DNA of 64,000 nucleotides from NCBI RefSeq assembly GCF_003672135.1, contig NC_039506.1, positions 5,642,001 through 5,706,000 of the forward strand, written 5' to 3'. Under the pieces are notes generated by a model, which was not told the origin of the DNA, searched no databases, and saw only the letters and a list, made by a program, of their open reading frames with translations. Origin of the DNA: Ooceraea biroi. Its lineage: Eukaryota > Arthropoda > Insecta > Hymenoptera > Formicidae. Shown in pieces: positions 12,530-25,300 of the stretch (its first letter is position 1; each line of letters opens with the position of its first letter). Both the position numbers and the translations under genes were made by a program.

Positions 12530-12931
12530 ACGCAACTTCTTCTTTATTATTATAACTTATTATTACTGAAAAAGTTGACATATTTATGAAAAACATTAAA
12601 AGCGAATGTCATGACTTGATTTTTATGAAAAATGCAAAACATTTAATCGTGCCTGTCAGTCAAGATTAATTAAATTATTGTTATTTTCTACCGCTAAATT
12701 GCACAATACTTGATATCAATAGTACAAAGGTGCATGACTCGCGAAGACATGTATCTCACGTATCGTGTAGCATCAATTGTACCTAAATGATTAATACGAT
12801 TGGACTCATTTTTCTCTCAATGTTAACAAAACATTCGTCGATATCGTAGACAAATCTGAAGGAGACGTCTATCGACCAACTGTAGCTAAAGGAATCAGGA
12901 TCAAATCGCCGACGAAGTTCCAGCAGCAAGA

Positions 12932-15900
12932 ATGTCGCTAAAATTAGCGGATGACCAGCGATTCGCTCTGATGAAAGTAAGTTGTGAAATAAAAAACAAT
13001 TCATCAATTCAGAAACTTAAAAAATTGTCGCGATAATATTATACAGCAGCGAAACGTGAATAATGCCTCATTATCATATATTTTGAGTTTTTTAGCGATA
13101 AATGACGTGTATACTGAACATATCAATAATGCGTTGTTATAATGATGCTAGTATGACACTTCTACGGTATTTAGCCTTTTAAGAGATAAATTTGTTGCAC
13201 GTTTGAAATTTATTGATGCAATCTTTTAATAAAAGAAAGTTTTCGCTCTGACGAAACGATTTCGTACTGCGCGTAGATTGCCTTTACTCCTTGATGATCG
13301 TTCACCTTCGGTATTTGGAACGAGCATTTTTTGTGGGTAGCGAGCATCAGATGGCGAATGAAACAGTGATTGACAGTGTTTTTCGATAGTGCGTTAGAAA
13401 TGAAAGAATCTATTTTAAATCGTATTTCTTTTTTATAGTAAAAGTCGATTATTTCATCAGAAGAATTTGTCAACAGAATAAAATTCGATTCTTCACTTTC
13501 GAGTACGGCGTTTTAGTCTTCTCTTTGGATCATATACTTGGCATCTCGATAAATAACAATTCTATTTTCACGCTGAAGAACATGATGTCAACACAAAGTA
13601 AAGTCTATATATATATATTTTACACAATATTCAAACGAAAACAGATTTAGTTTTTCCACTCTTGACCAGCATTAGTGCGCAACCAGTTTTTGACCGACGT
13701 GTTTTCCTTTTTTGTTACCAAACGAGAGGGAATGTCGCGTCGCACCGAGACTTTCATTGCTGACCGAAGACAAGTCATGGCACGTGACCGAGGACAATCA
13801 GATGTGCGCAAATTCAACGAGACACGACACACTTTGAGCAGTCCCCGATACATAAATTCGACGTCTTGAATTACGACATTAAAATGCATGCAGAAATGAA
13901 ATGATGACTCTCGCGACTTTGAATTTGCAGATGATCCTTTCTTGACTTGCCCCAGTTGAGTGAAGCAATCACGCACTTGGTAGAAACTACTAAGCTAGAA
14001 GCTATTAGTTGGAGATATAAAATAGACGCAGATATAGAATAAACGCAGATGTATAAGAAATAACGCCAAGATAACGAATAAGAATGTAAAATAATGAAAT
14101 AGAAATGCAGAATCGAATTAATGTAATATTCTCTTAGGAATAATCTTGTTCTGAAGCAACACTGGTAACATCCTTGAATAATATAATGATAAAAAATTCT
14201 TTAATGTCTTATTATAAATTCTTACTTTGTGTCTGATTCTTCAATAATGTTATTTGCAGCGCAAACCGAACAGTCAATCACAATTCAATTGAGAAAAGAA
14301 CTAATATATGCAATGATTATTCAATTATCACTTGCTTTTTATGAGACGATACTATGAAAGAAATTAAACACAACTTTTATTCGTTTTTCGACCGGTTTTT
14401 ATGTCGATAATGATTGTCAAAGATCGTCAACAAATTTACGATTCTCCGTTAAGCTTCTTTTCACGATTCAAATAAAAATGATTAAGGAATAGCAAGCAGA
14501 TTGCCTACACGGAGAGGCATCCGCAGGCATCAATCCTGATCAATCCTGTTTACTGATCGGGCATTCTTGATCAGCGTTTCATGCATTCGATGTGAGCTCA
14601 GGCTACGTGCAAAACGTGGAAAAAGAACGGATCTTTCCGCTAATATCGATCTTCACGAGCGAATACAAACCAATACACTTGACTCGAAATAATAACTAAA
14701 TACAAACACGATTCTTTTGGATAGTGTAGATCTCGACGGATTCTAGTTTCTTTTACAGGTGGGAAACCGGTTTAGCCGACAATCATACACGTGACTCACA
14801 AGAACGTTGATCCTCTCACCCATGAGTGCGCTTTATTCCGTTCTTACCCATCGACCATAAGATCAATGTAATAGTTAACAGTTATTTCGATGCAATGTTA
14901 ACATAACATACATACCGTTCATTTCGTCTGCGGTGCAATGATCATTCGCAACGCAATGAGGTAATCGACGCAGAATCATGATTTACAACGTTAATTGATA
15001 CGGATTTCACTCGAGTTATTTTCGAAAGAAATTTTCGCGTTTACATTAATGCAGCTTTAACTTCGATAAATCAACAAGATAATTAATGTGTTAGCATTAT
15101 GAGAAATATTAACTTTATATAAATTATTATATTCATCATCATGTTTTTTATTTATATTACTGCTCCCTTTAAGAAAAATATTGGCTTTAAAGAAAATATT
15201 ATGACATATTTTATTTACGCTTAACTCGATGCATGGATCATAAAAACGCGTCATTCGCGTTATCTCTCATAATCCGCTTCTCAAAGATGAATGATGCACT
15301 TATGGAAGCAAATCTGCATCGTAAGCAATCGAATCATTAACGTTGTATCCAAAACTTTGCCCCGTGATTTCTTAAAGCTTTCAGTGAAAGTAAAAGTGGT
15401 TGCTTTAACGTTGGCGGTTCGGTGTAACAAGTCAATAAGGACCGTCCGATGGAGACTACATCGACAATTAGAGAGCCAAGGAGGAAGTTTCACTTCCTCA
15501 CATTTGCGAGACATGTCGATTGTATTTCCTGCAAATCATAATTAATTTGTGCATACAAAAACTATCAACGTTGATACAGGTAAAATCGCCACTTAGACAC
15601 CTAGTTGTTTCCGCACGGAGAGAAATCAACAAATAAAACACCTCGTGCAAATACACGTGAATAAATAAAAACTGACCATTTTTAAAACGTGTGCGTACGT
15701 GTTACACGCACAATTATACATAAACAATTTCGTTTTGTCACTAATATATGTATGTAATCATTTAATTGACCGTGATCATGCGCAATTGCTTTTAACAATA
15801 TTATTATTCAATAATTCATAATAAATAAAAAATAATCTGTCTTTTTCCTCTTCTAGTTCAGACGGTCCGTGCAAGACATCCTGCAACCGCACCACGATGA

Positions 15901-18900
15901 CTACTTTTTGCTTCGCTGGCTGAGAGGTATGGATCTGATATACACATATTTATGCGCTATTGAAGCAAATTATATTAAATAATTCTGAATAAGTATTAAC
16001 TTTTTTCTTTGCACATACATAAAGCAATCACGCGCGTCGTGAACAACATTCGCGCTATTAACGTGACGTTGCATTCTACTGGTTTCGCTGGTCATGTGGA
16101 AATAGTTTTTAGTGAAGCAATTACATTGTTTTGAAACTACAAGACATAGGGGAACTCCGCATTATTGATCATTAATTATCTGCAAAGGAAACTGTGCTTC
16201 TTGCTAAAATGACGCCATTCGTGATTACTTAAACAATAATAAGATTCTAAACATGCATTTAGATCAATTACTTATTTAGTGAAAATTGTATCTAATTCAA
16301 TATAACAACATAGCAATTCTATGCCCGAAATAGTAAACTTTTGTACATTATTTTTGAATTATCATATAATATTATAAAACGTATTACGTAACTTGTTCGT
16401 TTATATTGATCTTGATGTTAGAAATACAGCAATTATTTTTTACGCGATTCATTGTCATCATTTGTCACATAACTATGTAACGAAATTATCCTATCTTTTT
16501 TTAGCTAGAAAATGGGATCCTACCGCTGCAGAAAAGATGTTGAGAGATGTGAGTAAAAAATATATAATTTTGGTTATCACAGTTATTAATTTTCACTGCT
16601 ATTATATATCATATAATAAACAAGATGCATGTGTGTTTTATATATTATACGATCAGTAGATGCTCCGATTATGCATTCAACACTCGTTCACTGATTAGAT
16701 TCGCATTCACATTGTGTAAAACGCAGGCGAATCCAATTGAGAAAGTCTGGTGAAACACGTTCCAGATACGGTCACTGAGCCTTTTAAATTTCTCTGCCAC
16801 GTGAATTATCCGCAAGTCATTAAATATTAACGCGGCAGGCACAAATTTTGCGCACCGCGCTATAGTTCGTTACATCCTAAAAAATGAACTCCTATTTTAG
16901 TGAGAAATGTTCATCAGCTGCTAAAGTTCAATGCCATTTTAAGAAAACACATATCATCTTCATTCAAGAATTCGCCTAGTAACAAATATAATTATTTAAA
17001 AAATTGCTGTAAATAATCATTCTGTAGTAAAAACTCTTTAATTTAGCATGGAAGATTTAACATAATGTACTACTCCAAAACATTATAATTTGAAATATTT
17101 ATGTAACGCGTATGATGTGTAGTATAATTAATTAATTTTTCTGAGTAGTGATTGAATGATATGCTTGCATCATTCAAAGTAATTACGGCTACTACTTTTG
17201 CGCGAATAGATAAGTAAAGATACATACTTTTCCGGGTATTTACAATATTGAAGATTACAAGTAACTACCGACATCAATTTCGCTGTTTTTTATTCCCAGA
17301 GATGTTTTACATAAAGTAAAAAGCCGCTCATTATGCAGCTTTTTGTAAGTCGAAAGTACTGAAACAATTCTCTGAAACGTTCACATCTGCAGTCATCACA
17401 TCCGCGTTTAGAGAAGTTTCACGATGATTGAAAGCAGGAGATACACGAAGTGACTAGTATCTTCTGAAGTAATTTCTTCCTGAACGAAGAAATTACTTTT
17501 TCACTTTCTATTCCGCTCTGTACTCTGTCATTTCGACATCATTAACTACAAATCGTGAGAGATATTCCTTACGTAGCGTACATTTTTACACTTTCTGTTA
17601 TAAGTCGTTGCCGTTTGATTGATACTTCTTACCTGATAATTTTGATTGCACAATCTCACTCTTTTTACGATAATAATAAAAACATTGAGAAAACATTTAA
17701 TTATAGTCTTTGGAATGGCGAAAACAATGGGATGCCGATAATTTATCCGACTGGAATCCTCCTCAGATATTAAAGGATTACTTGCCTTACGGATTAAGTG
17801 GATTTGATAAGGACGGCGCACCAAGTAAAGTCTTTAAAATATCTATAATCTCTAAATTGCTCTAAATATCTCTATGTATCTCTAAATATGCTCTAGATAT
17901 CTATAATCTATAAGTTGCTCTAAATCATTACCAATGATTTATGTCATTACATTTTTGAAATATGTTCAAGGGAGAGAAATAGTTATTAATTATAAAACAA
18001 ATGTTAATCTTTTCATTAAATAAGAAACACAATTATTCAGAAAGAATTATATTGCAATAATATATATATTATTGCAATATATCGAGAATAATCGAAAATA
18101 AATTAAACGAGGAGAAGTTTGATAAACTTCAGTATCGTTATAGTGAAAGTACGTTGAATATATGTCGATTACATTTCGATGTGATAGTAGAAAGAACTGT
18201 TATTTCGCAATATCTCTTTTAATCTGGCGTGAACGTAATGATACTTGTTAGGGCTTGGAACAAGTTTTAATAATACTTGTTAGGACTTGGAACAAGTTTT
18301 CATATTTTGGTAAAGAATTCGGTCAAGGTGTCTGCCCGTAACACGCTCTTTTGAAGAGAGTACTTTTCCCCATAAGAAAGACCATGACCGCGATTTTATA
18401 CTGTTTCCAGGCACGAGTTATATTTTTTTAATAAGTCTCTTTTCATAGAAAAGTTTCATTCTCGTGCCCAAACCTAAAGATTTTCAACTTTCTAACGAAA
18501 CAACCAGCTTTCTACTGTTCTTTTCTGTTAAGTGGACAATACTTCCAAAGCTGTCGAAAATTTGACATTTTTTTTATTATTTATAGACATATTTTTGTTT
18601 TAAATTATTAATTATTTTACGAATACCGTAAAAACTGGATAAATGCAAAAGCATATAAGCATAAACGATATTTTTATAGTAATCATCATACCGTTTGCCG
18701 GGATGGACATGTACGGCGTATTACATGTGGTAACTCAAAAAGACTTCATCAAAGCTGCAATAAAGATTTTGGATCATTATCTAAAATTAGCTAGGGAGCA
18801 ATCAAAAAAACATGGACAGGACGCCAACCAACTAACTGTTGTTTTCGACATGGAAGGTTTCAACCTTAAGCAGTATTTATGGAGACCAGGTAAAATATTC

Positions 18901-21346
18901 AGGTAAAATTGTAGGTGAATCTAGGAAGTGTAATATAATAATAAATCTTGATAACTTTTAATAAACCTTAGCGACAATATGTTCTTCACTTCGGTCTTTT
19001 GTGATTACCTCATATTTGTGTTATTACAGCTGGCGAAATGGTACTCCTGCTAATCCAAATGTACGAGGCAAATTATCCCGAAATTCTAAAGACATGCTTT
19101 ATTATTAATGGTGAGTTCAGTAAAACATGAGCATTACAATACAATAGCGGTTTTATAATTAGCGATAAAATACACGTAATTAAAGTCATTTCCAATTCTA
19201 TTAGTCTTAAGCCTATTTCTCGCAGTTTTTACAGCAGACAATAGAAAAACCTTTGGTAATAGAATAGATAATAGAAACAATAAATTGAAAATTAGCAAAT
19301 AATAAAAAAAAACAATCTAGGATATTTAAATTTATAGCGCCAAGGGTCTTCGCTTTTGCATTCTCCGTTGCGAAGAAATTTATGAACGAATACACATTGT
19401 CGAAAATACAAATCTATAAAGCGGATCCGCCGAAATGGCAAGAAGCAATATTTAAAGTTGTACCAAAGGATCAGTTACCTGCTTATTTTGGTGGAACATT
19501 ATACGATCCAGATGGCAATCCGAGACTTTCTTCCAAGGTAACATATAAATAACTTGGGCTTTTTCTCTAAGTTATATACAATTTATACTGGACAAATATG
19601 GGAAAATTTCGTTAAAACAATAATAAGACTTTAATTATTCATTAATATATTAACACATTGCAGACGTATAACAAAATATCTTGCATTTCATATTACGCAC
19701 ATAATTTTAAGATATTTGTTAAAAATAAGTATTTAATATGACAATTTTTAATTATTAATAACTCATAAATAATTAAAAAATTCTTGACGCAAAAAAGAAA
19801 AAAAATACTTTACGCAAAAAAAGAAGCTGGTCACTGGATGTAGTTAGCAATATACAAAAAATGTCTGGTCCGCAATTAAAGTGATCCTGGAGTGACTAGT
19901 GAAAAGTGTTGCCAATTGCACACACACATATACAAAACTTACAGTTGAAATGCTTTTTATAAAAATTTCGCAATTTGTACGCACAAAATTGCGGTTGTTT
20001 ACAATCGGGATAAAATAAAGGAATATAATGAAGCTTTTCGAAGTGACTTTAGAAGTGTAGTAAAAAAGAATAGTATAAATGAAAATTTTGCATGTATATA
20101 TAAGTATGTACAAGATTTTCATTTATACTATTCTTTTTTATTACACTTCTAAAGTCACTTCGAAAAGTTTCATTATATTCCTTTATTTTATCCCGATTGT
20201 AAACAACCGCAATTTTGTGCGTACAAATTGCGAAATTTTTATAAAAAGCATTTTTTTGTGCAAATGGCAGCACCATCGCGAAAAAATTCCCTAATCACTC
20301 CAGCATCCCCTTAAGTGTTAAGATATTTAGTATTAAAAAAATAAGACTTTAATTATTCATTAGTATATTAACACATTGCAAACGAATAACAATCTTGCAT
20401 TTCATATTACGCACATAATTTTAAAATATTTGTTAAAAATAAATATTTAATATGACAATAATTTGTAATTATTAATAACTCATAAATAATTAAAAAATTC
20501 TTGACGCAAAAAAGAAAAAAATACTTTACGCAAAAAAAAGAAGCTGGTCACGGGATGTAATTAGCAATATACAAAAACTGTGTGGTCGGCAATTAAGTGT
20601 TAAAATATTTAGTATTAAAAATTAGACTATTTTTTTACAAAATTTTTCCTACAAAAATTCGGTCGAGAATTCTACTATTAATTCTACATTTCATCTATTT
20701 TCGTTTATATATACTTTCATTTAATTCACTTGTTACATTGTACATTATATTATCTCAGAAAATTATGATTGGGACTTTTCTAGATTTGCCAAGGTGGTAA
20801 GGTACCGAAAGATATGTATGTTAACAATACCGATAAGTCAAACGAGGATTATACTACGGTGATTGTTCGAAAAGGTGGAAAATTGGAATTTGATATCGAT
20901 ACATCTGAAGTGGGTTGTATATTGAGGTAAACGCTTTCGAAATAAGGGGAATTTTGATTTTCTATCTTGCTTTCTATTGCTAAATCATATTGTATGCGGG
21001 AATTACAGTTGGGAATTCCGAAGCGAGGATCACGATATCAAGTTTGGAATATTGAAAAAGGACACTGCAAATGGCACGCGGACGGAAGTTATACCTCTTC
21101 GAAGAGTTGCATCCCATCAATCAGACGAAGTCGGAGTATTGACCTGTGAAACTCCGGCGACATGTAAGTTTATATTGTTTAAGGAGCGACAGCAACGATA
21201 ACAATGAATAATATAATTTATCTGTTTTTTCTCTAGATTCTATCGTCTTCGATAACTCTTACAGTCTTCTGAGAAATAAAAAGGTTCACTATGCCGTGCG
21301 TGTGCTACCACCAGCGGAACAACAGAAAGTGACAGTAAAGGCGTAG
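12932..21346 (+). CDS. SEC14-like protein (CRAL-TRIO and GOLD domains)
   Basis: Phosphatidylinositol/lipid-transfer protein of the SEC14L family, which moves hydrophobic ligands between membranes and also works as a lipid sensor in the cytosol. Ten coding exons join in phase: 12932-12976, 15857-15926, 16505-16548, 17707-17824, 18680-18889, 19030-19110, 19338-19537, 20784-20926, 21009-21163 and 21237-21346, giving 391 codons, close to the usual ~400. The N-terminal CRAL-TRIO helical part covers roughly residues 1-60 (RARKWDPTAAEKMLRD is typical). The CRAL-TRIO lipid-binding fold spans about 75-245, with VVFDMEGFNLKQYLW and, near its end, AYFGGTLYDPDGNPR. The GOLD domain spans about 260-385, with LSWEFRSEDHDIKFGI and YSIVFDNSYSLLRNKKV. 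The start is the short first exon MSLKLADDQRFALMK, which splices directly to the conserved FRRSVQDILQP. It converges on TXNDC17, with stops 450 bp apart. Intron 7 holds a duplicated segment and a MITE. Confidence 0.93.
17467..17498. repeat. Perfect 13-bp stem hairpin in SEC14-like intron 3
   Basis: AAGTAATTTCTTC, a 6-nt loop, then GAAGAAATTACTT. It could form a stable RNA stem in the pre-mRNA; the function is unknown. Confidence 0.6.
18048..18081. repeat. Perfect 34-bp AT-rich palindrome
   Basis: An uninterrupted palindrome built from ATATTGCAATAAT and its reverse complement, with a TATA-type centre. It lies in intron 4 of the SEC14-like gene. Confidence 0.6.
18237..18300. repeat. Two tandem 32-bp repeats
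   Basis: Two adjacent copies of a 32-bp unit containing ATACTTGTTAGGRCTTGG, then AACAAGTTTT, differ at only two positions. The pair lies in intron 4 of the SEC14-like gene and is a recent local duplication. Confidence 0.7.
19621..20617. repeat. Tandem duplication in SEC14-like intron 7
   Basis: A segment of about 280 bp beginning AATAAGACTTTAATTATTC and ending TATTTAGTATTAAAAA occurs twice in direct orientation, at about 19621-20338 and 20339-20617. The first copy is longer only because it carries the 431-bp MITE at 19880-20310. The two copies otherwise differ by scattered substitutions and 1-2-nt indels, so the duplication is fairly recent. Confidence 0.85.
19880..20310. mobile_element. Palindromic MITE at a TTAA site
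   Basis: A 431-bp element flanked by TTAA at 19876-19879 and 20311-20314. Its long arms (about 19880-20095 and 20110-20310) are reverse complements, so the same translated peptide appears on both strands. The left end reads AGTGATCCTGGAGTGACTAG; inverting the right end gives GGGGATGCTGGAGTGATTAG. The neighbouring duplicate copy keeps the uninterrupted site (…GGCAATTAAGTGTTAA…, about 20590), which shows directly that TTAA is the target. It is non-coding and therefore non-autonomous. A piggyBac- or Kolobok-type transposase must have moved it. Confidence 0.88.
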
Positions 21347-21428
21347 TTTTAAATGGGTTTCGTTAGGAAATTTACCGATATACCAGTTTCTATACTACGT
21401 TCTTTTTTTTCGCCTTACGATCCGAGTG

Positions 21429-21434
21429 AATAAA
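21429..21434 (+). terminator. Polyadenylation signal AATAAA of SEC14-like gene
   Basis: A canonical AATAAA lies 83 nt after the SEC14-like stop codon at 21346, a normal distance for a short 3'UTR. Confidence 0.6.
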
Positions 21435-21795
21435 ATGTGAGGGTGAAATATACTTTGATTTTTGCGGTACATCTAAGTGAAAGATAAATTTTTTGCAATT
21501 ATAGATTCAGTTATATGTAATACGTAATTCCTCCATAGAATAAGTCTAATTCATTATAATTTGCAAAATCACGTGATGGTCTTTGTTGCACAGCTGCATG
21601 TATGTATAAATCTTTTATAGCTTTAAAATATATTCCTTTTTCAAAGCGAGATAATGGAAGGGATAATAATTATACAGAAGGGTAGAGTAATATATATGGG
21701 ATGAGGACGTAGTTTGCATGTAACATTTATAATTGAAAAATTGTATAATGTACCTTTTATATAAAATACAAAAATGTATTTTAAAAAACGAGCAT

Positions 21796-24032
21796 TCAAT
21801 CCTCTCCGTCCTCATGCAATAACATGTCTATAAGGTCAGCCTGCAACAATTGGTTGCCCTCTAGACGTTTTTGAGTACCCCATAAGGCCAGAGTTGGCAA
21901 AACCTTCAATTTGGTAATAGGATTTGTCCTGAATGGACAGTTTTGATCTTTCCAGCTAATGCAACATACAGAATTACTCCAAAGGATTTTGTTCTGTCGC
22001 CAAGTCGCAAATAATATTATCGCAGATAGTAGATGATCATTTTACTTACAATGCTCTGTCACCAACTTCCACTACCACTAATTGCATTTCCCGAGAAGAA
22101 TCCGCTGCTTCTAGAGCTTGTTCGAGAACTGGCTCAGCTGAAATAGAAATCATTTACAAATTATACGTTAATAGTATGAACATAATTCTATTACACAAGA
22201 ATCATAATAATTATTAGCGTAATATTATTCCTACATACATAATATAAAATTAAAAATTTAGTTAAATTTAATTTTCTAAATCTATTGGGTTGGCCAAAAA
22301 GTAATTGCGTTTTTTTCCAATAGATGGACATACATATCTTGAAATGTAACTAACTTCATTCTAAACCGCAAATTCATTATGTAGGTTAACAACTCACAGT
22401 TCAAGCTTGTTTTAGAAAAGGAAAGTACACGATTTCGTTAACAATTGTTTGTTTGCCGTCGATTTCAAAATGGAAAATCAAAAAGAACATTTTCGTCATA
22501 TTTTGTTTTATTACTTCCGAAAAGGGAAAAACGCTGTGCAAGCTCATAAAAAGTTATCTGATGTATATGGCGAAGATGCTTTAAAACTGCGGCAGTGTCA
22601 AAATTGGTTTACTAAATTTCGATCTGGAGATTTTAATGTGAAAGATGCACCACGCTCAGGAAGGCCAATCGAAATTGATGATGACAAAATAAAGGCACCG
22701 ATCGATTCCAATCGGCGTTTAACGACACGAGAGATTGCTGAGAATCTTAACATATCGAAATCGAGTGTTGAAAACCATTTAAAACGACTTGGATACATTA
22801 GTAAGCTCGATATTTGGGTACCACATGAGCTCAAAGAAATTCATCTCACTAAGCGTATTGACATCTGCGATTCTCTTTTGAAACGTGAGGAAAATGATCC
22901 ATTTTTGAAACGTATGATAACAGGCGACGAAAAATCGATCGTCTACAACGTCAAACGAAAAAGATCGTGGAGCAAGCGTGATGAACCTGCTCAAAGCACT
23001 TCAAAAGCAGATATTCACCAAAGAAAGATTATGCTGTCAGTCTGGTGGGACTTTAAAGGTATTGTGTATTTTGAGCTGCTTGCAAGGAATCAAACCATTA
23101 ATTCAGACGTATACTGTCGTCAACTGGATAAGTTAAATGATGCCATCAAACAGAAACGTCCAGAATTGGTGAATCGCAAAGGTGTTGTGTTTCACCATAA
23201 CGCTAGACCACGTACAAGTTTGGTCACTCGTGAAAAATTGTTGCAGCTTGGATGGGATGTGTTACCACATCCACCATATTCGCCAGACCTGGCACCATCA
23301 GATTACCATTCGTTTCGTTCTTTGCAAAACGCCTTGAATGGTAAAACCTTGACTGCTGATGAGGATATGAAATCGTTGTTGGAATTGTTTTTTGCTGAAA
23401 AAGATAAGAACTTTTTTGAGCGCGGAATTTTGAAGTTGCCTGAAAAATGGCAAAAGATAATCAAACAAAATGGACAATATATTGTTTAATAAGGTTTTTG
23501 TTTCCCACGAAAAATTCGCCTTTTATTTATATAAAAAAAAACGCAATTACTTTTTGGCCAACCCAATAATTAAATCTAAATTTTTGCATCTTAGCGAAAA
23601 ATTCCTAACATGTAAATTCCTAAACTTCAAAAACAATACGATTTTGACGAATTCACTTTCAGCACAAAAAGATGTGATTTATGCAATAACTATCCTTTTT
23701 CTTTCTTAATCATTCACACACCATTCTATGTTCCCAGCTGAACTGTATAGAACTGTGAACATCGTTCATATTCAATCCATTCTAATTCTAGAATGCATTT
23801 ATGAATTTTATACTAGCTCGTTGGACTGACGATCAAAACAAAAGACGGAGGTTATGTGTCTTTAAAACGCAAGTAGCAGAGTACCTTCCACACAATCTGG
23901 ACACCAGCTTTTGGTAGTGTCCGGTAGCTTTGTGCCGGTATACAGCATGAAAATCGGATTCTCCGTTACTTTAAGATCCTTTGTAAACTCGAGGAAGTTT
24001 TCGTAGCCCTGCACATGACGACGTTGAACCAT
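21796..24032 (-). CDS. TXNDC17: Thioredoxin domain-containing protein 17 (TRP14)
   Basis: Cytosolic thioredoxin-related disulfide reductase of the TRP14 family. In other animals it is reduced by thioredoxin reductase and acts on cystine, nitrosylated and persulfidated proteins. Three exons on the minus strand join in phase: 23885-24032, 22050-22137 and 21796-21955, giving 131 codons against about 123 residues in mammals. The active site is SWCPDC (Cys44 and Cys47), the family-specific form of the thioredoxin WCxxC motif, and both cysteines are intact. Further family marks are EAEPVLEQ directly after the active site, VGDRAFWKDQNCPFR, and the cis-Pro segment VLPTLALWGTQKRL. The first intron (22138-23884) contains a complete mariner insertion. 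The start Met opens MVQRRHVQGYENF, matching the family's N-terminal strand. It diverges from S6k and converges on the SEC14-like gene. Confidence 0.95.
22285..23566 (+). mobile_element. mariner (Tc1/mariner) element, full length
   Basis: A 1,282-bp element flanked by the TA target duplication (22283-22284 and 23567-23568). Terminal inverted repeats begin TTGGGTTGGCCAAAAAGTAA and end with the exact inverse. It contains one uninterrupted transposase frame on the plus strand. It lies inside intron 1 of TXNDC17, antisense to that gene. The near-perfect ends and open frame suggest a fairly recent insertion. The transposase lacks one catalytic residue, so this copy could move only in trans. Confidence 0.95.
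22470..23489 (+). pseudogene. mariner transposase, catalytically defective
   Basis: A 339-residue frame starts at MENQKEHFRH, the usual mariner start; an upstream in-frame ATG at 22449 is less likely. The N-terminal half holds two helix-turn-helix segments (QNWFTKFRSGDFNVKDAPRS, and LNISKSSVENHLKRLGY in the second). The catalytic domain normally has D,D34D. The first Asp is present in MITGDEKSIVY and the third in YSPDLAPSDYHSF. At the second site the sequence reads FHHNARPR where active relatives have Asp immediately before NARP, so the middle Asp is missing or replaced by His. This is enough to abolish cleavage. The frame is otherwise uninterrupted and DNA binding may persist. Confidence 0.9.
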
Positions 24033-25237
24033 GTTCGATAAATTGCACCGATTTAACCTGAAACCTCGACAAGTTTTTATTATGTCACATACACCTCGAA
24101 TCTAACTTTCACTCAAATTTTAACTTAAATTTTTTAATTTTAAGTTAAAACGAATCTGGTTTTTGCATAAAGACGCACTAAAAGTTCTATCACAGCTATT
24201 CTCTTGTGCTGTCCTAGTGGAGTTTATTGCGGTTCAGTTTTTTCACAACTTACGCGTTCTTTCGGCTCGAAGACCTTTTTAGCGCCCCCAATAAAGCGCG
24301 TAGCCCTGCGTGATTCGTCTTTAATTTTCTTTAATTTTAAAAGAGAAATTGCAAACCGTGCACTCTGACATAAAAATGCTTGCAGGTCACAGTTTGTCTC
24401 GGCAATATGGACGATCGATTCACGAGAAAATTTGCCAGACTCAATCCGATAATGCGGATTCTGCTTTATTAAAGTAACGAACGACGGTCGCGTGACTTTA
24501 TCGCCTGCAGAGATAACCGGCTACTGTTATCTTCGTTTGTGCGATATGTGCGGCGTTATCAGACTTGTTGCATCTCTCTCTAATTACAGCTATTAAGCTT
24601 ATCGCTATAAAATGCATATTTCAATAGCCGTTAAATTGTGATATAGACAAATTATGTCTTTGATAATCTCGCACGATTTTCGGCCTAAATAAAGGTACAC
24701 ATATACATATGTATGTGATGTGTACATTAATTATTGTACATTATTATACGAGGTATTAGAAAAAAATGCATCGAGCGTAAATAGTTCCCTAATAATCTTA
24801 TTTTATTCTGGCACTTGTTATTTTATTCCGTGCTGTGTTCTTTAATTTTAATTACAAACGTATCTATGATCTTATATTATAGTTTTATTAGTTTTATTTT
24901 AATAGAACTAACGAAACAACGTTGTGCATCAACGTCCATTTAAGGAAGAAATCAGAAACAGCGTAATTTTTGAAAATGGCGGAACAACGCTTAATTAACT
25001 GATTTGGATTTCACGATATTACGCAACATGTCAGCACGTACGTCTATATAGGTGCTCCACGCGTAGTATCGGAGATCTTTATTCGAGCTCGAGTGACGCA
25101 CTTGCATTCTAGGAATTCATATACGCAGACCAGTAGCTTGAAACAAAGAAAGAAGAACAAAGCGCGGAGATCTTAAATGATTTCAATGGAAACCGCCACA
25201 GACAGAAATGATGCGAATGTCGTGAATATAGTCGTGG

Positions 25238-25300
<63 letters not shown>

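Larger units (their letters stand above)
10116..12931. other. Upstream region of the SEC14-like gene, no gene recognised
   Basis: This holds a perfect 12-bp hairpin at 10262-10300, a GC-rich patch at 11000-11760 and an inverted-repeat pair at 12205-12529. The GC-rich patch could be the promoter or a non-coding first exon of the SEC14-like gene. Several ORFs of 80-120 codons overlap on both strands in the GC-rich patch, which suggests chance openness. A possible 5'UTR acceptor for the coding start at 12932 is GGAATCAG just before 12900. Confidence 0.35.

Noticed and set aside
13647..13976. 109-codon minus-strand ORF
   Set aside because: No domain, lies in the first intron of the SEC14-like gene, and the opposite strand is open too; probably chance.
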